Positions 15,972 to 24,708 of a DNA stretch of 64,000 bases are shown here, piece by piece. Within the stretch, counting starts at the first letter, position 1. Every line of letters begins with the position of its first letter. The translations under genes were made by a program, and so were the position numbers. The DNA is taken from contig CACZZB010000007.1 in assembly GCA_902785555.1 (NCBI GenBank), positions 47,364 through 111,363 on the forward strand, given 5' to 3'. The notes below the pieces were generated by a model. It did not search any database, had not been told where the DNA came from, and was given only the letters and a program-made list of their open reading frames with translations. The DNA comes from an uncultured Ruminococcus sp. (GTDB taxonomy: Bacteria > Bacillota > Clostridia > Oscillospirales > Acutalibacteraceae).

Positions 15972-16184
15972 GTGTTTGAGATAGACTTTGCAGATAATCT
16001 GAGAGTATTAAGATTAAAAAAGCAGTTTACTCAAAAAGAACTTGCTGAACTTGTTGGAGTAGCCCAACCCGCAATAGCCGATTACGAATCAGGCAAATAT
16101 AAGCCTAAATTTGACGTTGCAACGAGGCTCGCAAAAATTTTTGATGTGACCGTTGAAACACTCTACAGCGGTCAGACGGAGTGA
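15972..16184 (+). CDS. Cro-like XRE-family regulator
   Basis: 70 aa, essentially one HTH_3 domain: LRVLRLKKQFTQKELAELVG, VAQPAIADYESGKYKPKFDV, ATRLAKIFDVTVETLYSG. First gene of the rightward early operon after the mini-CRISPR array, in the position of cro. The annotated start is a GTG inside AAAAGGGGGTG; the ribosome site is so close that the true start could be a few codons later. Confidence 0.82.
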   Translation: MFEIDFADNLRVLRLKKQFTQKELAELVGVAQPAIADYESGKYKPKFDVATRLAKIFDVTVETLYSGQTE

Positions 16185-16194
16185 GGTGAGAGAG

Positions 16195-16348
16195 ATGACC
16201 GAAAGGGAATACTGCGAAAGTACGTTGAGAACTTTGATGATGTCAGCGAAACTTGCGTACAAATGTACCGAAGAAAGCATTTGATAAACCTCGTGTGCTT
16301 AATGCAATAGCAAAGACACTTGCTGACATTCTCGGTGAACAGAAATGA
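16195..16348 (+). pseudogene. Small early gene, apparently frameshifted
   Basis: An ATG at 16195 with GAGGTGAGAGAG upstream opens a 29-codon frame (MTEREYCESTLRTLMMSAKL...CTEESI) ending at a TGA. A second frame then continues without stop to 16348 as AFDKPRVLNAIAKTLADILG and EQK, which reads like the natural continuation of the same small helical protein. One indel near 16275-16282 would join them. Unrecognised family. The alternative is two unrelated short frames. Confidence 0.4.
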
Positions 16349-16485
16349 ACGGTTGGCGAAACTACAAATACCGTATATGCCACAAGTGCGGTACGGAATG
16401 GAATGTATCGGTGCAGGGAAACAGCGGCAAGCACTATATCTGTCCAATATGTGCCTACAAGGAAAGAAAACTGCATAAACATTGA
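16345..16485 (+). CDS. 46-aa zinc-ribbon protein
   Basis: Starts at an ATG that overlaps the preceding TGA (ATGA). Two CxxC pairs, ICHKCG at residues 11-16 and ICPIC at 32-36, make a compact zinc ribbon; the rest is basic. Typical of tiny early phage proteins that bind nucleic acid or host proteins. No specific function recognised. Confidence 0.65.
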   Translation: MNGWRNYKYRICHKCGTEWNVSVQGNSGKHYICPICAYKERKLHKH

Positions 16486-16499
16486 GGGGAGGTGACAGC

Positions 16500-16778
16500 A
16501 TGGCAAAATGTTATATAGAGATTGATGCAAGTCCACCCGAACTGCTGTATGAAGATATGCGTGACGGCAAGGGCAACTTCATTGAAACGGTATATCACAA
16601 CAGGGAACGTGTTAAAAGCATTTGGGAACAGATGTCAAAGAATGTTGCAAGAACTGTCAGGGAAATTCTTATTCAACAGCCTGAACTTACACCCATTTTT
16701 GCGGAATTTATAAAGGCTAACAAAGAGGAATTTCCTGATACGCTCACTTTGGGGGAGAATGAAAACAAGGAGGACTAA
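16500..16778 (+). CDS. Phage early protein of unknown function (92 aa)
   Basis: Start ATG 16500 (MAKCYIEIDASPPELLYEDM) is 6 nt after GGGGAGGTG; a longer in-frame start lacks this. The product is acidic and mostly helical (RVKSIWEQMSKNVARTVREI, then LIQQPELTPIFAEF). No family recognised. Sits in the early operon with close spacing on both sides. Confidence 0.6.
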   Translation: MAKCYIEIDASPPELLYEDMRDGKGNFIETVYHNRERVKSIWEQMSKNVARTVREILIQQPELTPIFAEFIKANKEEFPDTLTLGENENKED

Positions 16779-16783
16779 ACAAA

Positions 16784-16933
16784 ATGGATTGGAAGCAGGA
16801 AACAATACTTACTCTGATAACAATACCTATCGTATCAAGTGTAATCTGTGGTATCTCGGAAGTTATCGAAGACAAGTTAAAAAGTTTACCTTACGAATAT
16901 CACAACAGCTTTGAGTACCAGAGAAATCTTTAA
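16784..16933 (+). CDS. 49-aa single-span membrane protein
   Basis: MDWKQETILTLITIPIVSSV then ICGISEVIEDKLKSLPYEYH: one short hydrophobic segment (about residues 8-25) and a charged tail. ACAAGGAGGA ends 13 nt before the ATG at 16784. Five nt separate it from the previous gene. Possibly a small superinfection-exclusion or membrane peptide; that is a guess from size and topology. Confidence 0.55.
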   Translation: MDWKQETILTLITIPIVSSVICGISEVIEDKLKSLPYEYHNSFEYQRNL

Positions 16934-16956
16934 AAAGAGAGTATGAAGGAAGAATC

Positions 16957-17751
16957 ATGAGTAACAACAAAAAAATATCCGCTGTCGGTATGGGCGTACC
17001 GGCAACGGACAATGAAAACTTATCTGACAATATTATATCCGATACTCGCAAAAAAATCAAGACTCCATTAAAAGTTTTGATAGCGTGTGAGGAATCACAG
17101 AGAGTATGTACGGCGTTCAGAGAATTAGGACACGAAGCGTATTCTTGTGATATACAAAAGCCGAGCGGCGGACATCCTGAATGGCATATACTTGATGATG
17201 TTTTGCACATTATAAATCCGAATAGCTATTGCGGAACAATTTCATTTACAACAATGGATGGTAGGAATCATTGGACACATGGAAAATGGAACTTGATAAT
17301 TGCACACCCACCATGCACATATCTTTCTGCTGCCGGTGCTGTCCGGCTTTATGATAAAAACCATAAAATCAAAGACATGGATCGTTATAATAAAGGGTTG
17401 AAAGCAATGACATTTTTTTACAGTCTGATGTCGGCAGAATGTGAGAATATAGCTGTTGAAAACCCTGTCCCGCTTAAAATTTTCTGTTTGCCGCATTACA
17501 GCCAGATCATTCAGCCGTACCAATTCGGAGAACCCTGGCAAAAAAGAACTTGCCTGTGGCTTAAAGGACTGCCTGAATTACAGCCTACAAATATTGTCGA
17601 GCCGCAGGGGTATTGGATTGGTGCTCACGGAAAAGACAAAGCACCTCACGGAATGAGCAAGGGATTCAGAAACCAAAAAATGAGAAGTAAAACTTTTCAG
17701 GGAATAGCCAAAGCAATGGCAGAACAGTGGGGAGGTTTCTGTAATGCCTGA
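16957..17751 (+). CDS. Orphan phage DNA methyltransferase (cytosine-type)
   Basis: 264 aa. After a ~35-residue non-conserved start comes LKVLIACEESQRVCTAFREL, an AdoMet-binding motif-I-like strand and helix. DLIIAHPPCTYLSAAGA-like sequence (LIIAHPPCTYLSAAGAVRLY) carries the Pro-Pro-Cys catalytic motif. IAVENPVPLKIF matches the ENP/ENV motif. The overall layout fits short phage C5-cytosine-methyltransferase-like proteins. It would protect phage DNA from host restriction. No cognate endonuclease is nearby. AAGGAAG precedes the ATG. Confidence 0.8.
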   Translation: MSNNKKISAVGMGVPATDNENLSDNIISDTRKKIKTPLKVLIACEESQRVCTAFRELGHEAYSCDIQKPSGGHPEWHILDDVLHIINPNSYCGTISFTTMDGRNHWTHGKWNLIIAHPPCTYLSAAGAVRLYDKNHKIKDMDRYNKGLKAMTFFYSLMSAECENIAVENPVPLKIFCLPHYSQIIQPYQFGEPWQKRTCLWLKGLPELQPTNIVEPQGYWIGAHGKDKAPHGMSKGFRNQKMRSKTFQGIAKAMAEQWGGFCNA

Positions 17752-17962
17752 AAACATCAATAAGATACTCGGCAAATTAACAGAGGTTCTTCAGCTTACC
17801 GACAAGTGCTGTGATGTTACCGAGATAAAAAAGATAGATGACGTTGCAGTGATTTATTACATTGACGGCAGTGTCGAATGTATCAATATCGGCGGTGACA
17901 GCGGTATTGCTGCTGTACATGATATTGTAAAAAAAAGTGATGTACCAAAAAGGAGAAATTAA
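17744..17962 (+). CDS. Phage early protein of unknown function (72 aa)
   Basis: MPENINKILGKLTEVLQLTD and a Gly-rich end (VECINIGGDSGIAAVHDIV). It overlaps the methyltransferase gene by 8 bp and has GGAGGTTT upstream. No family recognised; the overlap suggests coupled translation. Confidence 0.6.
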   Translation: MPENINKILGKLTEVLQLTDKCCDVTEIKKIDDVAVIYYIDGSVECINIGGDSGIAAVHDIVKKSDVPKRRN

Positions 17963-17963
17963 A

Positions 17964-18353
17964 ATGCTTGAATTGACTTATAAGGATTTATGTTTACACC
18001 AATTGAAACTTCAATCAAAACCTTGCCGAAAACCTTTTAAACCGGATAATACTATTTCAATAGTGGATACTATACAGGGAGCTAACAGCAATCAAGGATA
18101 TAACATTAATTTTTATGTTGCATTGTTTATTGAATATCCATTCGTAAATATATTTCAAATCGGCAACAGGATATATTTTGAACCGACAAGCGATTATTTG
18201 AACGGATACAAAATAACCGTCAACAACAATTCAGCTCCTGTAACAAAGGTATCTGCAAAAGAAAGTTGTAACTGCCTTGTTGGTTTTGAAGGGTCTTGGA
18301 AAGCCAACTATATATCCATTGACGGAAAAGCAATGTTTTTTATTGAAAAGTAA
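17964..18353 (+). CDS. Phage protein of unknown function (129 aa)
   Basis: ATG 17964 (MLELTYKDLCLHQLKLQSKP) has AAAAAGGAGA 6 nt upstream and is one base after the previous stop. Predicted mainly beta (YNINFYVALFIEYPFVNIFQ, IGNRIYFEPTSDYLNGYKIT). Not recognised. Confidence 0.6.
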   Translation: MLELTYKDLCLHQLKLQSKPCRKPFKPDNTISIVDTIQGANSNQGYNINFYVALFIEYPFVNIFQIGNRIYFEPTSDYLNGYKITVNNNSAPVTKVSAKESCNCLVGFEGSWKANYISIDGKAMFFIEK

Positions 18354-18367
18354 AGGAGAATCTTCTA

Positions 18368-18811
18368 ATGAATATCTACGAAATTACAGGATACGCACTT
18401 GAACTTATGGAATATCTTGATGCGGAAGAAATCGACGAACAGACCGTTGCAAATACTCTTGAAAGTATCGGTGCTGATGAAAAGATAGACAGCTACTGCA
18501 AGATAATCGAGAATTACAAGAGCGATATTTCGGGTATTGACGAAGCTATTGCCCGTCTGAAAGCCCGTAAAGAACGTGCGGAAAAGAATATCGACAGAAT
18601 GAAACAGGCTCTTGACGGATTCATGCAGGCTACCAGACAAGACAAGGCTAAAACCAAACTCTTTACTATCAGTTATCGCCCGTCATCAGCCGTTGAAGTT
18701 CTTGATGAAAGCCTTATCCCCGAAAAATTTATTATCAAAAAGATACTTGACAACGGCGGCACTGTTGAGGGCTGTATTCTTCGCAAAAATAAAAATATCC
18801 AGATAAAGTGA
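18368..18811 (+). CDS. Siphovirus Gp157-like protein
   Basis: 147 aa. The helical N-terminus ISGIDEAIARLKARKERAEK then NIDRMKQALDGFMQATRQDK, followed by the beta part TISYRPSSAVEVLDESLIPE and FIIKKILDNGGTVEGCIL, is the Siphovirus Gp157 (PF05565) pattern. Gp157 usually lies, as here, directly upstream of a single-strand annealing protein and is linked to phage recombination or host restriction resistance. AAAGGAG at 18353-18359. Confidence 0.88.
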   Translation: MNIYEITGYALELMEYLDAEEIDEQTVANTLESIGADEKIDSYCKIIENYKSDISGIDEAIARLKARKERAEKNIDRMKQALDGFMQATRQDKAKTKLFTISYRPSSAVEVLDESLIPEKFIIKKILDNGGTVEGCILRKNKNIQIK

Positions 18812-18822
18812 GGTGCTAAAAT

Positions 18823-19431
18823 ATGGCAGAACTTAATTTTTATCAGAAACTTTCGGATATACAGCTCAGGCTGAAAGCTCCCAAAAGTCAATACAACAAT
18901 TTCGGCAAATACAGCTATCGCAACTGTGAGGATATACTTGAAGCTGTAAAGCCTCTCCTCAACGAACATCAGCTCTACATAAACATTTCAGACAGCATAG
19001 AAGTTATCGGAAACAGATTCTATGTCAAAGCAACTGTGACCGTAAGTGACGGCGTAACTTCTCAGACAACAACAGCATATGCCCGTGAGGAAGAATCAAA
19101 AAAAGGTATGGACGGCTCTCAGGTCACTGGTGCAAGCAGTTCTTATGCACGCAAATATGCCCTTAACGGTATGTTTGCGATAGATGACAACAAAGACAGC
19201 GACACAACCAATCAAGGACAGAAAACAAAGCAGGAAAAGCCCAAAGAGCAAAAAGAATACTGCTGTTCAAACTGCGGCAAGCCGTTTGAAGGATTTACAG
19301 CCAAGTCAACAGGTCAGAAGTACACAGCAGCTCAGGCATATCACATGAGCAAAGAAAAGTATGGCAAAGCTCTGTGCGGTGACTGTTCCGGCAAATCCAA
19401 AAATCAGAACAAGCCGGAGGAAATGATATGA
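18823..19431 (+). CDS. erf: ERF-family single-strand annealing protein with zinc-ribbon tail
   Basis: 202 aa. Residues 1-125 are an ERF domain: YQKLSDIQLRLKAPKSQYNN, YSYRNCEDILEAVKPLLNEH and, as the core motif, GSQVTGASSSYARKYALNG. A linker rich in Lys/Gln leads to YCCSNCGKPFEGFTAKSTGQ ... CGDCSGKS, a four-cysteine ribbon. It anneals single strands during phage recombination. SSB and Gp157 neighbours agree with this. Confidence 0.9.
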   Translation: MAELNFYQKLSDIQLRLKAPKSQYNNFGKYSYRNCEDILEAVKPLLNEHQLYINISDSIEVIGNRFYVKATVTVSDGVTSQTTTAYAREEESKKGMDGSQVTGASSSYARKYALNGMFAIDDNKDSDTTNQGQKTKQEKPKEQKEYCCSNCGKPFEGFTAKSTGQKYTAAQAYHMSKEKYGKALCGDCSGKSKNQNKPEEMI

Positions 19432-19853
19432 TGATAAGAATTCTTCCAAAGCTCAAAAGATTAGAAAAAGAGATTGGTGACAAGTATCGTATCTGTATTA
19501 TCGACTTTGAACCATGCTTGTATCGTACCTTTGGCAATGGCTTTAATGTTGAAGTCAGCGGCTGCAACACAAATAACCGTAAAACAAAAGCAAGTCTGTA
19601 TCTTTGGTTTGGTGAAGGTATCAGCAGCATACAGGTAAAATCCGTACACGATATTGAGAGAACAGCAAATGCAATAGATAAGGCTGTTGAAGAATTGTAT
19701 ACCTACTCTCAAAGCCTTCTTGAACAGGGCTATAACAATAGAGATAAAATTTTCGATATGATTTGGAGCAACAAGCATAAACCACAAAATTACGAACCAA
19801 AAGCAAAATGTATATATGATCCTCTTAACGATAAGGAGAATGAAAATGAATAA
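19428..19853 (+). CDS. Phage protein of unknown function (141 aa)
   Basis: MMIRILPKLKRLEKEIGDKY then RICIIDFEPCLYRTFGNGFN; a mixed alpha/beta protein. Its start overlaps the ERF stop (ATGATATGATGA) with GGAGG upstream, and its end overlaps the ssb gene start. No family recognised; the operon position implies a replication or recombination accessory. Confidence 0.6.
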   Translation: MMIRILPKLKRLEKEIGDKYRICIIDFEPCLYRTFGNGFNVEVSGCNTNNRKTKASLYLWFGEGISSIQVKSVHDIERTANAIDKAVEELYTYSQSLLEQGYNNRDKIFDMIWSNKHKPQNYEPKAKCIYDPLNDKENENE

Positions 19854-20262
19854 CGTATCACTCATAGGCAGACTGACTGCCAATCCCGAACTCAAACATA
19901 CTCAGAGCGGAATTTCTTACACGAGATTCAGCATAGCAGTTGACAGACAGTACGGCAAGGACAAAGAAAAAGAAGCCGACTTTATAAACATAATAGCATG
20001 GAGAGGCACAGCGGATTTTGTATGCAAATATTTCAGCAAGGGTATGAAAATAGGCATTACGGGCAGGATTCAGACAGGCTCATATACAGACAAGAACAAT
20101 AACAAGCGTTATACATTTGACGTTATTGCAAATGACGTTGAGTTTGTGGAACGTAAGCAGAGTACATATACGGGTGCTGATGATTTACCGCCTGAATATC
20201 AGAATTATTACAATACAGGAGATTTTATAAAAACTCCAAGTGATGAAGATTTGCCTTTTTAA
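19846..20262 (+). CDS. ssb: Single-stranded DNA-binding protein
   Basis: 138 aa from ATG 19846 (MNNVSLIGRLTANPELKHTQ), placed 7 nt after AAGGAGA; an ATG two codons earlier is too close to that site. The OB fold is clear (ISYTRFSIAVDRQYGKDKEK, ADFINIIAWRGTADFVCKYF, KIGITGRIQTGSY), and the acidic tip SDEDLPF is the standard partner-binding tail. Acts in phage replication and with the ERF annealase. Confidence 0.95.
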   Translation: MNNVSLIGRLTANPELKHTQSGISYTRFSIAVDRQYGKDKEKEADFINIIAWRGTADFVCKYFSKGMKIGITGRIQTGSYTDKNNNKRYTFDVIANDVEFVERKQSTYTGADDLPPEYQNYYNTGDFIKTPSDEDLPF

Positions 20263-20264
20263 TC

Positions 20265-20750
20265 ATGAACATATATGAAACGATAAAACAGCTTGTTCCA
20301 ATGCGTGACTTGTTGGAGCATTACGGATTTGAAATAAACAGAGCAGGTTTCATAAACTGCCCGTTCCATACAGAAGATACTCCGAGTATGAAAGTTTATG
20401 AAAGCTCCTGTTACTGTTTCGGGTGCGGAGCTGGCGGCGATGCCGTCAGCTTTACCGCTAAACTTTTTAATCTGCGAAACTCTCAGGCGGCTTTGAAAAT
20501 CAACAATGAGTTTGGATTAAACCTGAGTTCTTCAAGAACAGTTCCCACTGCCAACAGTCCATATCTCAGAGAACAGGCTAAAAAGAAAACAGAGCTTGAA
20601 AAATACAGGAAAGAATACAACCAAAAGACCACAGAATTTCGTGAATTGTTCTGTGGCATAAAAAAAGAAGCTGATCCATGGAAAATGGCTGAAATGCAGT
20701 CAAGACTTGATTATCTCGAATACTGGTTCGGCGAAAATGAATGGAGGTGA
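20265..20750 (+). CDS. CHC2 zinc-finger primase-like protein
   Basis: 161 aa. FINCPFHTEDTPSMKVYESS followed by CYCFGCGAGGDAVSFTAKLF is the CHC2 zinc finger of DnaG-type primases, complete with the Cys-His-Cys-Cys ligands. The TOPRIM catalytic domain is absent; a coiled-coil tail follows. It probably recognises the template or works with the DUF927 ATPase encoded next. Starts 3 nt after ssb. Confidence 0.88.
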   Translation: MNIYETIKQLVPMRDLLEHYGFEINRAGFINCPFHTEDTPSMKVYESSCYCFGCGAGGDAVSFTAKLFNLRNSQAALKINNEFGLNLSSSRTVPTANSPYLREQAKKKTELEKYRKEYNQKTTEFRELFCGIKKEADPWKMAEMQSRLDYLEYWFGENEWR

Positions 20751-20755
20751 TAATT

Positions 20756-22594
20756 TTGGCAGACGAAATTATCGAATACAAAAAAGAGGATTTCACTGAC
20801 GGTACTGCTCCATTTGAATATGTCTATCAGTTCCATAACAACAAATTTACCGAAAGACAAGCTATTGAAAAAATGGCGGCTATTGCCCTGAAAGTCGGTG
20901 TTCGTGGATTCAAGGCAATGTATACCGAATATTTGAAGGAACTAAAACAGCTCCATGAACCTATGATGAAGTATACGCAGTTTGACGGACAGCCTTTTGA
21001 ATTGCAGTGCGGAGAATGGACAGCTAATGACACGGGAGTTTACCGTGAGGGTATGTTCAATACGGAAACAGCCTGTCCCCATCCGATAATGCCTGTACAG
21101 CGTCTGATAAACATTGATACGGGTATCGAGAAAATGAAAATAGCCTTTCGCAAGGGCAACCGCTGGAGAGAAATTATCGTTGACAAAAGCGTGGTTTCCT
21201 CTGCAATGAAAATAGTCTCTCTTGCCGATAACGGTATTGGAGTTACTTCCGAAAATGCAAAGGCTCTTGTCAGATTTCTTTCCGAAGTCGAAAGCTCAAA
21301 TTATGACATCATTCCCGAAACATACTGCTTTACACGACTTGGTTATTTTCAGAATGAGGGCTTTGTACCATTCGTTGACAGACTTATTTTTGATGGTGAC
21401 TTAAATTTCAGGACACTTTACAATTCTATTACAACGTGTGGTGAACGTTCTGCATGGATAGATGAGATTATCAAAGTCAGGAAATATAATACTGTCACTA
21501 AAATAGTCATAGCGGCAAGTTTGGCGAGTGTTTTGGTATCTATATGCAATGCACAGGTATTTTTTACGCACTTATGGTCAAGTGAATCGGGAAACGGTAA
21601 AACAATCGCTTCTATGTGTGCGGCAAGTATTTGGGGAAATCCTGAACTTGGCAAATACATACAGACTTTTAATGCAACGCCAACCGGTCTTGAACGATAT
21701 GCTGCATTTTTGAATCATTTGCCTTTGATATTAGACGAAAAACAGCTTGATCGTGAAAAGAAATTTTCTGTTTATTATCTTTCGGAGGGTGTAGGCAAGA
21801 CAAGAGGTAATAAGACAGGCGGTGTAGATCGTACATCTACTTGGGCAAACTGTATTATAACAACGGGTGAAACTCCATTGGTAAAGCAGTCGGATGGTGC
21901 AGGTGCTTATAACAGGACACTTGATATTGAGTGCAAATCTTCGGAAAAAGTGATTGAAGATTTTGCAAGAACGCTAAACATTATCCAAAACAATTATGGC
22001 TTTGCCGGTCGAGAATTTGTGCATTATCTGTATAATACAAAAGATTTGATTGAGTGGACGAAAAAAAGATTTGAATATTATTGCGAAGAATTATCCCAAA
22101 GTGATACAACGGGAAAGCAGTCCGTAGCAGCGGCACTTGTATTAACAGCAGATGAAATATTTTGTAAACTCATTCTTAAAACAGAGGACTGGCTCTATCC
22201 CGAAGAAATCGCCAAGCATCTTGCAAGCAAACAGGAAGTATCTGTTGGTGAACGTGGATATAATTTTCTGTGCGACTGGGTGGGAGCGAATCAAAAGAGA
22301 TTTGCAACGAAAGAAGCAGCTCCCGAAAACGGTGAAATATACGGTATATTCGGAGATAACGACGGCTATGTGTATATTATCAGAAGTGTATTCATGCGTG
22401 AAACCGAAAAAGAGGGATATAATCCGAAGTCATTGCTCTCTTATCTCAAAGAAAATAAACTCATTTCCACTCGTGGCAGGAATATGACAAAGGGTAAACG
22501 TATCAACGGCAGATTGGTTGAGTGTATTGCACTTGAATTACCGCATATTTACTGTGATGATGACGAGGTGCTTGATGATGATGAATTTATATAG
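20756..22594 (+). CDS. DUF927-type ATPase (replicative helicase-like)
   Basis: 612 aa from a TTG at 20756 (LADEIIEYKKEDF), 6 nt after GGAGGTG; an in-frame ATG at 20741 lies upstream of that site. The Walker A is HLWSSESGNGKTIASMCAAS, then HLPLILDEKQLDREKKFSVY (Walker B-like), KTRGNKTGGVDRTSTWANCI and ITTGETPLVKQ. This matches the DUF927 superfamily, which stands in for the replicative helicase in many Firmicutes phages. It lies directly after a CHC2 primase-like gene and before the candidate origin. Confidence 0.87.
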   Translation: MADEIIEYKKEDFTDGTAPFEYVYQFHNNKFTERQAIEKMAAIALKVGVRGFKAMYTEYLKELKQLHEPMMKYTQFDGQPFELQCGEWTANDTGVYREGMFNTETACPHPIMPVQRLINIDTGIEKMKIAFRKGNRWREIIVDKSVVSSAMKIVSLADNGIGVTSENAKALVRFLSEVESSNYDIIPETYCFTRLGYFQNEGFVPFVDRLIFDGDLNFRTLYNSITTCGERSAWIDEIIKVRKYNTVTKIVIAASLASVLVSICNAQVFFTHLWSSESGNGKTIASMCAASIWGNPELGKYIQTFNATPTGLERYAAFLNHLPLILDEKQLDREKKFSVYYLSEGVGKTRGNKTGGVDRTSTWANCIITTGETPLVKQSDGAGAYNRTLDIECKSSEKVIEDFARTLNIIQNNYGFAGREFVHYLYNTKDLIEWTKKRFEYYCEELSQSDTTGKQSVAAALVLTADEIFCKLILKTEDWLYPEEIAKHLASKQEVSVGERGYNFLCDWVGANQKRFATKEAAPENGEIYGIFGDNDGYVYIIRSVFMRETEKEGYNPKSLLSYLKENKLISTRGRNMTKGKRINGRLVECIALELPHIYCDDDEVLDDDEFI

Positions 22595-22850
22595 TGTGGG
22601 AGTGCGTGGGACTTGGAAAAGCCTGAAAAATGGCTTGAATACTGATGTGTGGGACTGTGGGACATTTGGGACACGACATACACCCTATATATATACGGAA
22701 TATATATATAAAATCATATACATACTTATCCCCTATATAGTATATTTAAAAATTTGTCCCACAGTCCCACAACATCTTGAAACACTGATAAATACTGGAT
22801 TATTTTGTTGGGTCATACAGTCCCACACATTCCCACAAGTCCCACATAAA
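22595..22850. other. Candidate phage replication origin: inverted GTGGGAC iterons around an AT-rich core
   Basis: Between the DUF927 and helicase genes, five GTGGGA(C/G)-like copies point right (22594-22672). Five inverse GTCCCAC-like copies lie at 22756-22845. TGTGGGACTGTGGGAC (22648-22663) is perfectly inverted at 22756-22771. The ~80 bp between them is almost all A/T (TATATATACGGAATATATAT and similar), like a DNA-unwinding element. A long reading frame across the region is made of the repeats and is rejected as a gene. Confidence 0.6.
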
Positions 22851-22861
22851 AGGAGATTGAA

Positions 22862-24352
22862 ATGAATTTAAGAGATTATCAACAGGAATGTATCAATAAA
22901 ATCAACCATATTGACAAAGGAAATTATCTTATCCAAATGGCAACAGGTTTAGGAAAGACCGTTACTTTTGCCAATATTCAGCGAAAAGGGCGTGTATTAC
23001 TGCTCTCTCACCGTGAGGAGCTTGTTAATCAGCCGAGAAAGTATTATGACTGTACATTCGGCATTGAACAAGGTAAAAATCACAGCACAAATGAAGAAGT
23101 TGTGAGTGCATCCGTTCAAAGCATTGTCAGGAGATTAAACAATTTCAGCCCGAATGACTTTGACATGATTATCTGTGACGAGGCACATCATGCAGCCGCA
23201 AATACCTACAAGAAGATTTTTCAATACTTCAAGCCGAGATTATTATTGGGCTTTACGGCTACTCCCAATCGTGCTGACGGTGTAAGACTGAATGACGTAT
23301 TTTCGGAGATTATCTTCAAGCGTGATTTACGTTGGGGAATTAAAAACGGTTACTTGTCGGATATATTCTGTCGCAGAGTTGACATAGGCTATGACTTGTC
23401 AAAGGTTCATACACGTATGGGAGATTATGCTCCGGGAGAACTCGAAGAAGCTATGTCAGATACATCAGACGCAATAGCCGAAGCCTATCGGAAGTATGCC
23501 AAAGGTGCAACACTGATATTTGCAGTTTCCGTTAAACACGCTCACGATATTGCAAATAAAATAGGCGGTGCAGTTGCCGTCACAGGCGATACTCCGAACC
23601 GTGCAGAGATAATCAAAGACTTTTCCGAAAGAAAAATTCCATGTCTTGTCAACTGCATGGTATTCACGGAGGGTACGGATATTCCATTGGTGGAAACGGT
23701 TATAATTGCCCGTCCTACTCAGTCGGACAGCTTATATGCTCAAATGGTAGGCAGAGGATTAAGACTTCACCCCGATAAAGATAAACTCACTCTGATAGAT
23801 TGTGTCGGCATTACAGGTAAAGCTAATCTATGTACAGCCCCTTCACTTTTCGGAATAGATATGTCACAAGTTCCAAAAAATCAGAGAAATAAAATTCAGG
23901 GAGATTTGTTTGACTTATCAGATAAAGTCACGCTTGCAATGGATACGCCTGAATCATGGATTCGCAATACAGAGATAATTGACCTTTGGGCACAGGAACA
24001 GCAGTATAATTTGCATAGCATAAATTTCTTCAAAATGCCTGATGGTTCATTGACACTATCACTTCCGAATGAAATAATAACAATTCCATGTCCTGACCCG
24101 TTGGGTAATGTTGACGGAGAGCCTATGCAGGAAGTAATTGATGATTTGTATGCGGAATTGCAAAGAGATTATAAAAGCAGTCGTGCTATTTGGGATACCA
24201 ATGAAATTAAAAAGTGGGGTTCAGACCCTGCCACAGACAAGCAGAAAAATATAATTACAAGGAATTTCAGTGACTTTGACTGTACGGAGTTGACAAAGTT
24301 TCAGGCAAGTCAAATACTGAACCGTATATTTTCACAACAGAGGAGAGCATGA
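22862..24352 (+). CDS. SF2 DEAD/DEAH-box helicase
   Basis: 496 aa. Motif I is LIQMATGLGKTVTF, motif Ia LLLSHREELV, motif II IICDEAHHA, motif III FTATPNRADG, and motif VI LYAQMVGRGLRLHPDKDKL, all in order. The C-terminal ~130 residues are specific. Found widely in Firmicutes prophages downstream of the DUF927 gene. Likely unwinds DNA in phage replication or recombination. AAAGGAGA is 6 nt before the ATG. Confidence 0.93.
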   Translation: MNLRDYQQECINKINHIDKGNYLIQMATGLGKTVTFANIQRKGRVLLLSHREELVNQPRKYYDCTFGIEQGKNHSTNEEVVSASVQSIVRRLNNFSPNDFDMIICDEAHHAAANTYKKIFQYFKPRLLLGFTATPNRADGVRLNDVFSEIIFKRDLRWGIKNGYLSDIFCRRVDIGYDLSKVHTRMGDYAPGELEEAMSDTSDAIAEAYRKYAKGATLIFAVSVKHAHDIANKIGGAVAVTGDTPNRAEIIKDFSERKIPCLVNCMVFTEGTDIPLVETVIIARPTQSDSLYAQMVGRGLRLHPDKDKLTLIDCVGITGKANLCTAPSLFGIDMSQVPKNQRNKIQGDLFDLSDKVTLAMDTPESWIRNTEIIDLWAQEQQYNLHSINFFKMPDGSLTLSLPNEIITIPCPDPLGNVDGEPMQEVIDDLYAELQRDYKSSRAIWDTNEIKKWGSDPATDKQKNIITRNFSDFDCTELTKFQASQILNRIFSQQRRA

Positions 24353-24708
24353 CAATGACAGAAGCACAACATCAGGCAGCTTTGATTAAATGGTCACAGC
24401 TACCGCAGGTAAGAGAGAAGTATCCGGAATTGAAGCTGCTTCATCATATTCCTAATGGCGGTAAGCGTGATCCGATAGAAGCCAAGCACCTTAAAGCACA
24501 GGGAGTAAAATCAGGTGTGCCTGATTTGTGCCTTCCTGTTGCGAGGAAAGAGTATCACGGCTTGTATATCGAGATGAAAACAGAAACCGGTAAGCCGTCA
24601 GATAATCAAAAATGGTGGATAGAACAGCTTAACGGACAAAGATATAAAGCCGTGATATGTTACGGTTGGGAGGAGGCTAAACAATGCCTGACAGATTACT
24701 TGAGTTAG
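24349..24708 (+). CDS. VRR-NUC domain nuclease
   Basis: 119 aa. HHIPNGGKRDPIEAKHLKAQ, GVKSGVPDLCLPVARKEYHG and LYIEMKTETGKPSDNQKWWI show the VRR-NUC/PD-(D/E)xK pattern (G-V-x-x-G-V-P-D ... E-x-K). A structure-specific or Holliday-type nuclease, normally next to the SF2 helicase in such phages. Overlaps the helicase gene by 4 bp (ATGA). Confidence 0.88.
   Translation: MTMTEAQHQAALIKWSQLPQVREKYPELKLLHHIPNGGKRDPIEAKHLKAQGVKSGVPDLCLPVARKEYHGLYIEMKTETGKPSDNQKWWIEQLNGQRYKAVICYGWEEAKQCLTDYLS

Noticed and set aside
22518..22865. 115-codon open frame between the DUF927 and helicase genes
   Set aside because: It overlaps the DUF927 gene and the rest is made of GTGGGAC repeats and AT-rich DNA; no ribosome site and no protein-like composition.
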